A DNA stretch of 21,666 nucleotides. Source: CAZBYL01 sp964522805 (GTDB taxonomy: Bacteria > Synergistota > Synergistia > Synergistales > Synergistaceae). The position numbers and the translations under genes are program-made. The notes under the pieces were generated by a model. That model was not told the DNA's origin. It ran no database searches and worked only from the letters and a program-made list of their open reading frames with translations. This document shows positions 14,556 to 21,666 of this stretch, piece by piece; the first letter of the stretch is position 1; each line of letters opens with the position of its first letter. Location of the stretch: NCBI GenBank assembly GCA_964522805.1, contig CAZFWP010000019.1, positions 1-21,666 on the forward strand. Direction: 5' to 3'.

Positions 14556-16613
14556 GTGTCCAATTTTTTACAGAAGCCACTGACCTCCTTCCGCGGCGTA
14601 GGTCCTCAGCGAAGCCGCTTGCTTGCCGCATTGGGATTGGTTGTGGTTGAAGATTTACTATGGTTCTTTCCAAGACGCTATGAGGATAGGCGCCATGTTG
14701 CGGCGATAGCCTCCTTGCTCCCAGGACGGCCAGCTGTTGTATATGCTAAAGTTACAGACACAAAACGCCGCAGACTTCAAAAGCCCGGACTAGAAATTGT
14801 CACAGCCCTCCTTACAGATGAGAGCGGTTCGATAACCGTCTCATGGTTTAACAGGAAAGGGCTGGAATACATTTTAAAAGAGGGAACATCTGTAGTTATC
14901 TATGGGGTTCCCTCAGTTCACGGTTCAGCGGTTGAAATGTCCAATCCTGATTTTGAAGTGCTCAAAGAAAGTGGTACAGGAGCTTCTTTTTGCGGTATTA
15001 TCCCCATCTACCCATCCACAGCTGGACTTCCCGCAAAATGGTTCCGCACATTCGCTGCGGAAGTGATCGCCGTCGCTCTGCCGCACATAAAAGAAACAAT
15101 CCCGAACTTTATCATTGAAAAAAGGAAACTTAGACCACTTGCGGAAGCATTGGCTTCGATGCATGCCCCTTCGTCTCCTGAAGAGTGGAAAGAATCAAGA
15201 AGGCGCCTAGCGTACGAAGAGATGCTGCTGCTTCAAACAGCTCTCGCTGTGCGCCGCAAAAAGCTGAAAAACATCCGCTCCGCCACGCCGCTTAAGATGG
15301 ACGGAAAAATCTATCAAGCATTCAAAGATGGCTTGCCATTTCCCATGACAGATGCACAGATAAAGGCAATTCAAGAAATATCCGCAGATATAAAACAAAA
15401 TATTCCCATGCTACGGCTGCTTCAAGGAGACGTTGGGTCGGGAAAGACGCTCGTTGCTGTAGCTCTTGCGGCAGCGGCATCTGACAGCGGCGTACAGACA
15501 GCAGTGCTTGCCCCTACGGAAGTACTGGCAGATCAGCTCTATGTGCAAATGGAGCAACACCTTGCTCCGCAAGGTGTCTTAGCGGTGATGCTTAAAGGCT
15601 CGCAGACGCCGGCACAGCGAAAAACTGTGATCGACAAAATATCTTCAGGTGAAGCGGGAATCATTGTAGGAACTCAGTCACTGCTGGAAGATGGAGTGCC
15701 GTACCGTAATTTGGGAGTAGTCATTATTGACGAACAACACCGTTTTGGTGTGGCGCAGCGCGGCGTCTTTACCAAAAGAAAATCAGTTCCACACATGCTG
15801 ATGATGAGTGCTACACCGATACCGCGAACGCTGTCCCTCTCATTATTCGGCGATTTGGATATCTCCGTCTTGGAGGGCAAACCAGCGGGGAGACAAAAGA
15901 TTCAAACGAGAATTATTGACGCCGGTCAAATGAAAACGCTGCTTTGCTTTATTGTTGATGAAATAAGAAGTGGTGGAAAAGTATACTGGATTTGCCCTAG
16001 AGTTGAAAACAGCGGCGAAGAGGGGGTCGCTTCGGCGGAAAAAAGATACTCTTTCTTAAAAAAACACCTCGGCTTTTTAGGCACGGAGCTGCTTCACGGA
16101 AAGATGGACAGCCGTCAAAAAGAGTGTGCGCTGCGCAATTTTAAAGAGGGTAGCGCGAACATTTTGGTCGCAACGACGGTAGTAGAAGTAGGTGTCGATA
16201 TTAAAGAGGCTTCGGTCGTAGTAATAGAGTCGCCTGAACGTTTTGGGCTTTCTCAGCTGCACCAGCTGAGAGGCAGAGTCGGGCGAGGAGAGCGAAGAGG
16301 CGTATGCTTACTGCTGAATCAAAACCATGAAACAGGTACTCCGCGGCGTCTTGAAGTTTTAGTTAATACAGATGATGGATTTAAAATAGCCGAAGCTGAT
16401 TTGGCATTGCGCGGATCCGGAGAAATAAGCGGAGACTTGCAGCATGGGCTCAACGAATTTAAATTAATTGACTTGATAAAAGATGTAAATTTGATTACAG
16501 AGGCCAGAGAAGATGCTGCAGAGATAGCTGAAAACTCAGAAGATCTCTCTCTGTATAGTGAACTTAAAAATAAAATAATCAGAAATATCGGTGATTTTGC
16601 TGGCATCGGTTAA
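14556..16613 (+). CDS. recG: ATP-dependent DNA helicase RecG
   Basis: A 685-residue helicase that regresses stalled replication forks and moves Holliday junctions; length is close to the 693 of E. coli. An N-terminal wedge/OB domain (FRGVGPQRSRLLAALGL, then LLTDESGSITVSWFNRKG) precedes the superfamily-2 core. Motif I is QGDVGSGKT near residue 291, motif II is DEQHRFGV near 390, motif III is MSATPIPRTL, and motif VI is QLRGRVGRGERRG. The C-terminal segment ADLALRGSGEISGDLQHGL is typical of RecG. The start is GTG at 14556, with only a distant GAGG upstream, so translation may rely on coupling to divIVA 11 nt before it. No clear terminator follows. Confidence 0.97.
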   Translation: MSNFLQKPLTSFRGVGPQRSRLLAALGLVVVEDLLWFFPRRYEDRRHVAAIASLLPGRPAVVYAKVTDTKRRRLQKPGLEIVTALLTDESGSITVSWFNRKGLEYILKEGTSVVIYGVPSVHGSAVEMSNPDFEVLKESGTGASFCGIIPIYPSTAGLPAKWFRTFAAEVIAVALPHIKETIPNFIIEKRKLRPLAEALASMHAPSSPEEWKESRRRLAYEEMLLLQTALAVRRKKLKNIRSATPLKMDGKIYQAFKDGLPFPMTDAQIKAIQEISADIKQNIPMLRLLQGDVGSGKTLVAVALAAAASDSGVQTAVLAPTEVLADQLYVQMEQHLAPQGVLAVMLKGSQTPAQRKTVIDKISSGEAGIIVGTQSLLEDGVPYRNLGVVIIDEQHRFGVAQRGVFTKRKSVPHMLMMSATPIPRTLSLSLFGDLDISVLEGKPAGRQKIQTRIIDAGQMKTLLCFIVDEIRSGGKVYWICPRVENSGEEGVASAEKRYSFLKKHLGFLGTELLHGKMDSRQKECALRNFKEGSANILVATTVVEVGVDIKEASVVVIESPERFGLSQLHQLRGRVGRGERRGVCLLLNQNHETGTPRRLEVLVNTDDGFKIAEADLALRGSGEISGDLQHGLNEFKLIDLIKDVNLITEAREDAAEIAENSEDLSLYSELKNKIIRNIGDFAGIG

Positions 16614-16644
16614 ATTACAACCCACATTGGAACGTAATAGCCAC

Positions 16645-16673
16645 TTGTGAATAAAACAATTTTTATGTACAAT
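16645..16673 (+). promoter_or_regulatory. Probable sigma-70-type promoter of rny-ymdB
   Basis: TTGTGA (16645-16650) and TACAAT (16668-16673) are separated by exactly 17 nt in the 175-nt gap between recG and rny. It predicts a leader of roughly 110 nt before the preferred rny start. Confidence 0.55.
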
Positions 16674-16788
16674 AACGCTATCGGCGTGTAACACAAAATG
16701 TTGGCTATATTTACAAATATAAATAGAGCTAGTAATTGCGGTAAAATTAAAACGAACCATGACAATTGAGATTGAGGTGACATTGATA

Positions 16789-18330
16789 ATGCTATTATTA
16801 ACAGCACTGTTGTGCATTGTCGCCGGACTTGCAGTCGGAGTTCTCGGCGGTTTTGCATATCACAGAAATATTGAAACAAAAAAGTTTAAAGGGGCTCTTT
16901 CGGAGTCCGAGCGCATAATTTCAGAGGCTATGAAAAAAGCCGAACAATCAAAAAGGGACCTTGTTTCAGAGGGCAAGGAAGAAATACACCGTCTGAGGCA
17001 GGAAGTAGACCGTGATATCAAAGAACGCCGCAATGAGCTTCAGCGCTCAGAGCGCCGTTTGGAACAAAAAGAAGAGAACCTTGACAAAAAGATTGAAAAT
17101 ATCAGCCGTAAAGAAGAAGAGCTTCGCCTGCGCCACGAACAGGCTCAGGAAAAACTCAATGAGCTTGGTGAACGCGAACAGGAACTTATCACCAAACTGG
17201 AGCAGATAGCTCAGCTCACGCGCGAAGAGGCGAGAGATGTTCTTTTGGCTGAGGTTGAATCCGACGCAAACCACCTTATCGGACTTCGACTGAAAGAACT
17301 TGAAGAGCGCGCCAAACGCGAAGCCGATCGCAAAGCTCAGGAAATAATCGCTACCGCAGTACAGAGATGCAGCGTTGAATTCACATCTGACGTTGTAGTG
17401 AGCGTAGTAAACCTACCGTCCGACGAAATGAAAGGCCGTATTATCGGACGAGAAGGACGCAACATCAGAACATTTGAAACCCTTACCGGAGTGGATCTCA
17501 TTGTAGACGATACACCGGAAGCCGTTACTTTGAGCAGCTTTGACCCAGTTAGGCGCGAAGTTGCGCGTCTCTCACTTGAAAGACTCGTTGTTGACGGACG
17601 TATACATCCTGCGCGTATTGAAGAAATAATCGAACGTGCGGAAAAAGATGTGCAGGTTCAGATTCTTGAAACAGCAGAGCAGGCTCTGCTTGAGACTGGA
17701 ATCAAAAATATGCACGGCGAACTTACAAAGATAATAGGACAGCTCCGCTACCGTACAAGCTATGGACAAAACGCGCTTGCACACAGTCTGGAAGTCGCAC
17801 ATCTGGCAGGAATCATGGCTGCGGAAATGGGACTGGACGAAATAAAAGCGCGCAGAGCGGGGTTGCTTCATGATATAGGCAAAGCAGTAGACCACCAGGT
17901 TGAGGGACCTCATGCCAAGATAGGCGCCGACCTTGCCAAGAGATACGGGGAGGCCCCTGATATCGTAAATGCGATCGCCGCACACCATGAGGACGAAGAG
18001 CCTCAGACCATCTATGCCGTACTCGTGGCAGCCGCTGACGCAGTCAGCGCATCACGCCCCGGTGCGCGCCGCGAGAGCCTTGATGCCTATGTTAAACGTC
18101 TTGAAAAGCTCGAAGAGGTAGCCAAATCTTTCAGTGGAGTGAGCAAAGCATTTGCGATACAGGCGGGGCGTGAAGTTCGGGTTGCCGTAGCTCCGTCGAT
18201 TACTGATGACGGTGCGATGGAGAAACTTGCCTATGATATTGCACGCAAGATAGAAGAAGAGATGAGATACCCCGGGCAGATTAAAGTCACTCTATTGAGA
18301 GAGACAAGAGCTGTGGAGTATGCGAAGTAG
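16789..18330 (+). CDS. rny: Ribonuclease Y
   Basis: A 513-residue membrane-tethered endoribonuclease that starts mRNA decay. Order of parts: an N-terminal transmembrane helix (LLLTALLCIVAGLAVGVLGG), a long charged coiled coil to about residue 180, a KH RNA-binding domain (MKGRIIGREGRNIRTFETLT), and an HD domain (NALAHSLEVAHLAG ... RAGLLHDIGKAVDH, then AIAAHHEDEEP) that binds metal and cuts RNA. The ATG at 16789 is chosen because GAGGTG lies 9 nt upstream; an in-frame ATG at 16759, adding ten residues, has no ribosome site. It is followed six nt later by ymdB, the usual partner gene. Confidence 0.96.
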   Translation: MLLLTALLCIVAGLAVGVLGGFAYHRNIETKKFKGALSESERIISEAMKKAEQSKRDLVSEGKEEIHRLRQEVDRDIKERRNELQRSERRLEQKEENLDKKIENISRKEEELRLRHEQAQEKLNELGEREQELITKLEQIAQLTREEARDVLLAEVESDANHLIGLRLKELEERAKREADRKAQEIIATAVQRCSVEFTSDVVVSVVNLPSDEMKGRIIGREGRNIRTFETLTGVDLIVDDTPEAVTLSSFDPVRREVARLSLERLVVDGRIHPARIEEIIERAEKDVQVQILETAEQALLETGIKNMHGELTKIIGQLRYRTSYGQNALAHSLEVAHLAGIMAAEMGLDEIKARRAGLLHDIGKAVDHQVEGPHAKIGADLAKRYGEAPDIVNAIAAHHEDEEPQTIYAVLVAAADAVSASRPGARRESLDAYVKRLEKLEEVAKSFSGVSKAFAIQAGREVRVAVAPSITDDGAMEKLAYDIARKIEEEMRYPGQIKVTLLRETRAVEYAK

Positions 18331-18336
18331 GTTCGC

Positions 18337-19116
18337 ATGATGCGTATCCTATTTATCGGAGATATTATGGGACGGCCCGGGCGTGAAGCAGTAGCCCGGG
18401 CTTTGCCCTTACTGCGCGCGGAATACGGTTTTTTTGATTTTGTTATCGCCAACTCCGAGAACAGCGCTGCCGGTTTTGGTCTTACAGAAAAAGTTATGAA
18501 TGAGCTCTTTTCATATGGGATTGACATTCTTACCAATGGTAATCACATTTGGGATAAAAAGGAATTTATCCCCTATTTAGACAGTGAAAGAAGAGTCCTG
18601 CGCCCCGCTAATTATCCTGATGGTGCGGCAGGGAGAGGGTTTGCCGTTTTTGAAAAAAACGGTATGAAGCTTGCTGTGATCTCTCTCCAAGGCCGAACTT
18701 TCATGCCGCCTATAGACTGCCCGTTTGTCAAAGGCCAAAAATTAGCGGAAGAATCTGAAGCGGCGGCAATATTTGTGGATTTTCACGCCGAGGCCACTTC
18801 TGAAAAAAGGGCTTTGGCGTTCTGGCTGGACGGTAAGGTTTCTGTTGTTGTCGGAACCCATACACATGTACAAACAGCGGACGAGGAAGTCTTGCCTGGC
18901 GGCACCGCTTTCATTTCCGATGTCGGCATGACCGGCGGACATGGGGGAATCATTGGTATGACATATGATTCTGTTATCCCTAAATTTCTATACGGTACCC
19001 CCAGCCGCTTTGAAGTATGTGACAAAAATGTTAGATTTCAAGCTGTAGTTGTTGATATCGATTCTGAAACAGGCAGGGGAATGGATATTCGCCGAGTCAA
19101 TATTCCCTGTGACTAG
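18337..19116 (+). CDS. ymdB: YmdB-family metallophosphoesterase (2',3'-cyclic nucleotide phosphodiesterase)
   Basis: A 259-residue phosphodiesterase of the TIGR00282/YmdB family. Metal-binding motifs of the calcineurin fold are visible: GDIMGRPGRE, NSENSAAGFG, TNGNHIWDKKE, VVGTHTHVQTADEEVLPGGT and the closing VGMTGGHGGIIGM. The last two are distinctive of YmdB. The Bacillus homologue acts on 2',3'-cAMP and affects biofilm and sporulation decisions; the role here is likely RNA-derived nucleotide turnover beside RNase Y. Two consecutive ATG codons are possible starts (18337 or 18340). It lies six nt after rny and ends before a strong terminator, so rny-ymdB is a two-gene unit. Confidence 0.95.
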   Translation: MMRILFIGDIMGRPGREAVARALPLLRAEYGFFDFVIANSENSAAGFGLTEKVMNELFSYGIDILTNGNHIWDKKEFIPYLDSERRVLRPANYPDGAAGRGFAVFEKNGMKLAVISLQGRTFMPPIDCPFVKGQKLAEESEAAAIFVDFHAEATSEKRALAFWLDGKVSVVVGTHTHVQTADEEVLPGGTAFISDVGMTGGHGGIIGMTYDSVIPKFLYGTPSRFEVCDKNVRFQAVVVDIDSETGRGMDIRRVNIPCD

Positions 19117-19134
19117 ATTGTGCTGAATTAAATA

Positions 19135-19177
19135 AAAAATGATGAAAGATACTAAGTATCTTTCATCATTTTTTTTT
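19135..19177 (+). terminator. Rho-independent terminator of rny-ymdB
   Basis: A perfect stem of up to 18 bp (19135-19152 with 19156-19173) on a three-base loop TAA. A run of nine T (19169-19177) forms the end of the right arm and continues past it. Confidence 0.9.
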
Positions 19178-19306
19178 GCCTAAATCAGGTTGTTTTATAA
19201 GTTGCCAGGCTTTATTTGCTATGTTTATGTTGCTGATATTTTACGGTGACTTTTCAAAAACAGCTAATTTTATAAAGCAAAGGAAAGAAAATAAGGCAAA
19301 CAAAAT

Positions 19307-19335
19307 TTGTTTTTTAAAATTAAATGTGATATACA
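19307..19335 (+). promoter_or_regulatory. Possible promoter of the symporter gene
   Basis: TTGTTT (19307-19312) and TATACA (19330-19335) are 17 nt apart in the A+T-rich gap before the symporter. Matches to consensus are poor, so this is a tentative site. Confidence 0.25.
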
Positions 19336-19397
19336 TTTTACTTTGAAAGGACTTATGCTTATTGGGTTCTCTCTAATAATCGAAAGGGGCTGTTTTA

Positions 19398-20732
19398 ATG
19401 GCTGAATCGAGAGATCAGTGGGGTAGTAGGTTTGGCTTCATCATGGCCGCGGCAGGTTCCGCGGTTGGACTTGGCAACATCTGGCGTTTTCCTTACATCA
19501 CCGGCAAATACGGTGGTGCGGCATTTGTACTTGTTTACCTGGCAGTTGTCCTTATTATTGGTATGTCTGTAATGCTTGCTGAACTTTCTATTGGGCGTAA
19601 CGCCAAGCTGGACTCGGTTGGTTCCTTCCGTAAACTCGGCGGCGGCATGTGGCCTCTTGTTGGCTGGATGGGTTTTTTCTGTGGCTTCGTAATCCTCTCA
19701 TACTATGCCGTCATCGCCGGCTGGACTTTCGCTTACATGTTTAAATCATTTGGAACTCTCATGGAAGCGGCGGGAGCGGGAAAAGCGGGGGACGTTTTTG
19801 GAGCATTTGTTTCTGACCCTGTTCAGGCAATTACCTACCACATTATTGTCATGGCTATAGTAATTGCCATAATTTATAAGGGAATCAGCGGCGGTATTGA
19901 AAGAAGCTGCAAAGTGCTGATGCCGGCGTTATTTATTATTCTTGTAGTACTTATCATTCGTTCAGTTACTTTGCCTGGAGCAGGTGCGGGACTTGAATTC
20001 TATCTTAAGCCGGACTTTTCCAAACTTAATGGAGAAGCTATACTGGCGGCTGTGGGACAGGGCTTTTTCTCGCTCTCTCTGGGAATGGGCGCAATGATCA
20101 CTTACGGCAGCTATCTTGGAGACAGAGAATACATGCCGACCATGACCCGTACGATTGTCCTCCTGGACACATCGGTAGCTATTATGGCGGGTCTGGTAAT
20201 ATTCCCCGCAGTATTCGCATTCGGTGTGGAACCAGGTGCAGGTCCCTCTCTTACCTTTATCACACTTCCTTCCGTATTTGCGAAAATGCCGCTAGGCGCG
20301 CTATTCTCATGCGCTTTCTTCATGCTGCTCTTCATCGCTGCTCTCACATCGGCCATCTCTTTGCTGGAAGTCGTAGTCACCTATGCGATTGATCAGATGC
20401 ACTGGAGTCGCTCAAAATCTGCTCTATTAATGGGAGCGGCAATCACTCTCTTGGGGATACCCTCCGCGCTCTCTGTCGGCGGGAACTTCCCGCAAATCGC
20501 TGGAAAGGACTTTCTCGATGTTTGTGACTTCGTCACAAATAACATCGTTATGCCTCTTGGCGGAATTTTTATCTCACTCTTTGTCGGCTGGTTCTGGACG
20601 GACGGAGCAAAAGCTGAAATTACGGACAATGGTAAGCTTGTATTTCCCATGTACGCTGTGTGGCTATTCATTTGCCGTTTCGTAGCACCTGCGGCAATAG
20701 CAGTTATTTTTGTAACCGGGCTTAAATGGTAG
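19398..20732 (+). CDS. Neurotransmitter:sodium symporter (NSS/SNF) family amino acid transporter
   Basis: A 444-residue membrane protein with eleven or twelve helices of the LeuT fold. It couples sodium entry to uptake of an amino acid. The N terminus WGSRFGFIMAAAGSAVGLGN followed by IWRFPY is the family's helix 1, carrying the unwound substrate and sodium site. GGGMWPLVGWMGFFCGFVIL and SLSLGMGAMITYGSYLGD (helix 6 region) also match, as does FIAALTSAISLLEVVV (helix 8). The start has GAAAGGGG about 9 nt upstream. It sits alone between a terminator and a hairpin, but the next unit is glycine reductase, so glycine, alanine or another Stickland substrate is a reasonable guess; the substrate cannot be proven from sequence. 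Confidence 0.93.
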   Translation: MAESRDQWGSRFGFIMAAAGSAVGLGNIWRFPYITGKYGGAAFVLVYLAVVLIIGMSVMLAELSIGRNAKLDSVGSFRKLGGGMWPLVGWMGFFCGFVILSYYAVIAGWTFAYMFKSFGTLMEAAGAGKAGDVFGAFVSDPVQAITYHIIVMAIVIAIIYKGISGGIERSCKVLMPALFIILVVLIIRSVTLPGAGAGLEFYLKPDFSKLNGEAILAAVGQGFFSLSLGMGAMITYGSYLGDREYMPTMTRTIVLLDTSVAIMAGLVIFPAVFAFGVEPGAGPSLTFITLPSVFAKMPLGALFSCAFFMLLFIAALTSAISLLEVVVTYAIDQMHWSRSKSALLMGAAITLLGIPSALSVGGNFPQIAGKDFLDVCDFVTNNIVMPLGGIFISLFVGWFWTDGAKAEITDNGKLVFPMYAVWLFICRFVAPAAIAVIFVTGLKW

Positions 20733-20753
20733 CAGACTGACCAAGGTGCATAA

Positions 20754-20786
20754 GCGGCCTCCTCAAAATTGAGGGGGTCGTATTTT
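20754..20786 (+). terminator. Probable terminator after the symporter gene
   Basis: An 11-bp imperfect stem (20754-20764 with 20771-20781, three G-T pairs) around a 6-nt loop is followed by ATTTTATATTT. It separates the symporter from the glycine-reductase unit. The rest of the gap to 20900 is A+T-rich with nothing recognisable. Confidence 0.65.
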
Positions 20787-20900
20787 ATATTTAATAGTGT
20801 GAAACATTTAACAATCATTTTTACCTCACATTAATAATAACGGTTAGTTTAGCAAATGACATTTGGTTGTGCGTATATTTAAGAAAAATGATTTGTGCTG

Positions 20901-20928
20901 TTGACATTATTCGCCGAATTGTTATACT
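20901..20928 (+). promoter_or_regulatory. Strong sigma-70-type promoter of the grd unit
   Basis: A perfect TTGACA (20901-20906), 16-nt spacer and TATACT (20923-20928). Transcription would begin near 20935, about a dozen bases before the riboswitch aptamer. Confidence 0.75.
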
Positions 20929-20946
20929 CAAACAAACTGGATGAAA

Positions 20947-21035
20947 GCGGCAAGAGAGTCCTGAATTTGAACAAAAGGCGCCGAAGGGGCAAAACTTTGA
21001 AAAAAGTCGAAACTCTCAGGCATAAGGATTGCCGC
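20947..21035 (+). promoter_or_regulatory. Glycine riboswitch (gcvT-type, single aptamer)
   Basis: P1 pairs GCGGCAA (20947-20953) with TTGCCGC (21029-21035) over 7 bp. P2 pairs GAGAGT (20954-20959) with ACTCTC (21012-21017). The conserved cores GCCGAAGGGGCAA (20980-20992) and CTCAGGCATAAGGA between them are diagnostic of the glycine aptamer. A second full aptamer is not seen downstream. No T-run terminator lies between the aptamer and the grdX start, so control of translation or an unusual switch is more likely than attenuation. It leads a gene set for glycine use, so glycine probably turns expression on. Confidence 0.9.
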
Positions 21036-21126
21036 CGGACAGATCTCTGAATTCCATCTACAGTCTGTATATTGCAGCCTTGCAGAGGGATTGACAGAGG
21101 ATACTTTGCCGAAGGTGGGGTCTCCT

Positions 21127-21573
21127 ATGTCTGTCTCTTCTAGTGTGTTTACTTGCATAACAAACAACCCGGACCTTACTGATTGCCTCTCCGCCTGCAC
21201 AGTGGTTAATGGAACTGCTGTTGACGTGATGATAAGAGCGCGTGACCTTATTCATGCGGGGTGGATACTTATTGCCAATCCGCTTTACGGAAACTTCAAG
21301 CCCAACCAGCAGCCGTACCGTACTTTAGTGCTCAGCAAAAAGAACGATAACAAAATAGACCTCGAATCAATGAAGCTTCTTGATGATGCGATGGCGGTTT
21401 ACCGCAGCGCCCCTATACTCAGGCGGCCATGTGAGCTGCCTGAAAATATTGACAAAGACTTCCGTTATCTGGATTTTGTACTTATGCAGGAAACCTTCCG
21501 TCAAACGGGGATTCTTGCTGCAGAGCTGTGCCGTACCGTTGTCATGCCGCAGCCGGCAACTAAAACTTGCTAG
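21127..21573 (+). CDS. grdX: GrdX family protein
   Basis: A 148-residue cytoplasmic protein found at the head of glycine, sarcosine and betaine reductase operons; its biochemical role is not established. The signature ITNNPDL near the N terminus, the central ARDLIHAGWILIANPLYGN, and KPNQQPYRTLVLS match the family pattern (ITNNP, RD.IH.G, PL.G..KPN..PY). The ATG at 21127 is preferred over a TTG at 21091 because AAGGTGGGG lies upstream at 7 nt and the conserved region begins shortly after. It is under the glycine riboswitch and is followed 36 nt later by the reductase gene, supporting a role tied to that enzyme. Confidence 0.88.
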   Translation: MSVSSSVFTCITNNPDLTDCLSACTVVNGTAVDVMIRARDLIHAGWILIANPLYGNFKPNQQPYRTLVLSKKNDNKIDLESMKLLDDAMAVYRSAPILRRPCELPENIDKDFRYLDFVLMQETFRQTGILAAELCRTVVMPQPATKTC

Positions 21574-21609
21574 TTATAAAAAAGCAACAACAATAGAAGG
21601 AGGAATTCC

Positions 21610-21666
21610 ATGAAACTGGAACTGCTCAAAGCACACGTAAAGGGAATCGCATGGGGAGATAAGACA
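21610..21666 (+). CDS. grdE: Glycine/sarcosine/betaine reductase component B subunit, GrdE-like (3' partial)
   Basis: Only the first 19 codons are in the window, reading MKLELLKAHVKGIAWGDKT, which matches the usual opening of component B proprotein subunits (M-[KR]-LEL...IK...[WF]G-[DE]-KT). A strong ribosome site AAGGAGG precedes the ATG at 21610. Its place directly after grdX and the glycine riboswitch supports the call. Component B binds the substrate amine through a pyruvoyl group and a selenocysteine partner subunit. Whether the substrate is glycine, sarcosine or betaine cannot be told from this fragment. Confidence 0.78.
   Translation, partial: MKLELLKAHVKGIAWGDKT

Noticed and set aside
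1..21666. Insertion sequences, prophage genes, CRISPR arrays, tRNA or rRNA genes
   Set aside because: No transposase or phage-like frames, no regularly spaced repeats, and no cloverleaf with a recognisable T-arm were found on either strand by eye.

Overview
The window looks like chromosomal DNA of a diderm, amino-acid-fermenting anaerobe, most likely a member of the Synergistota. The reasons are a glycine riboswitch followed by grdX and the start of a glycine/sarcosine/betaine reductase subunit (Stickland fermentation), exported peptidases with signal peptides (a C69 dipeptidase and an AstE/AspA-type deacylase), a DUF6305-like exported protein, a type II secretion/type IV pilus platform protein, and a DivIVA-RecG-RNase Y-YmdB core set. 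The phylum is an inference from gene content, not a measured placement. No tRNA, rRNA, transposon, phage gene or CRISPR array was seen.

Layout. Positions 1-1105 hold the 3' part of a GspF/PilC platform gene, closed by a strong terminator. Next comes a monocistronic type I glutamine synthetase (1277-2629) with its own promoter. It converges on a minus-strand operon and shares a bidirectional terminator with it (2832-2865). Read right to left from a promoter near 7985, that operon encodes an exported DUF6305-like protein, a 12-TM-class TRAP-DctM/ion-transporter-like permease, a 54-residue two-helix membrane protein, an exported metallo-deacylase and a secreted C69 dipeptidase. Upstream of it is a long, very A+T-rich gene-free stretch (7838-8419), then a minus-strand flavodoxin-like NADPH/FMN reductase (8501-9064).

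From 9237 to 16613 eight plus-strand genes lie almost end to end: queD, folE2, an RlmI-type rRNA methyltransferase, a HAD phosphatase, a HlyD-like membrane protein, yggS, divIVA and recG. RNase Y (rny) and ymdB follow from their own promoter and end at a strong terminator (19135-19177). An NSS-family sodium:amino acid symporter (19398-20732) is next. Last is a consensus promoter with a single-aptamer glycine riboswitch leading grdX and the first 19 codons of a grdE-like gene.

How it fits together. The left minus-strand operon reads as an envelope pathway that cuts peptides or acylated amino acids outside the cytoplasm and imports the products. The right end imports amino acids with sodium and reduces glycine or its derivatives for energy. 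Between them sit housekeeping genes for modified nucleosides or pterins, ribosome methylation, division, DNA repair and RNA decay. The least described part is the five-gene operon at 2883-7837, which may form a TRAP-like importer with a non-canonical exported partner (DUF6305) and a minimal small subunit.
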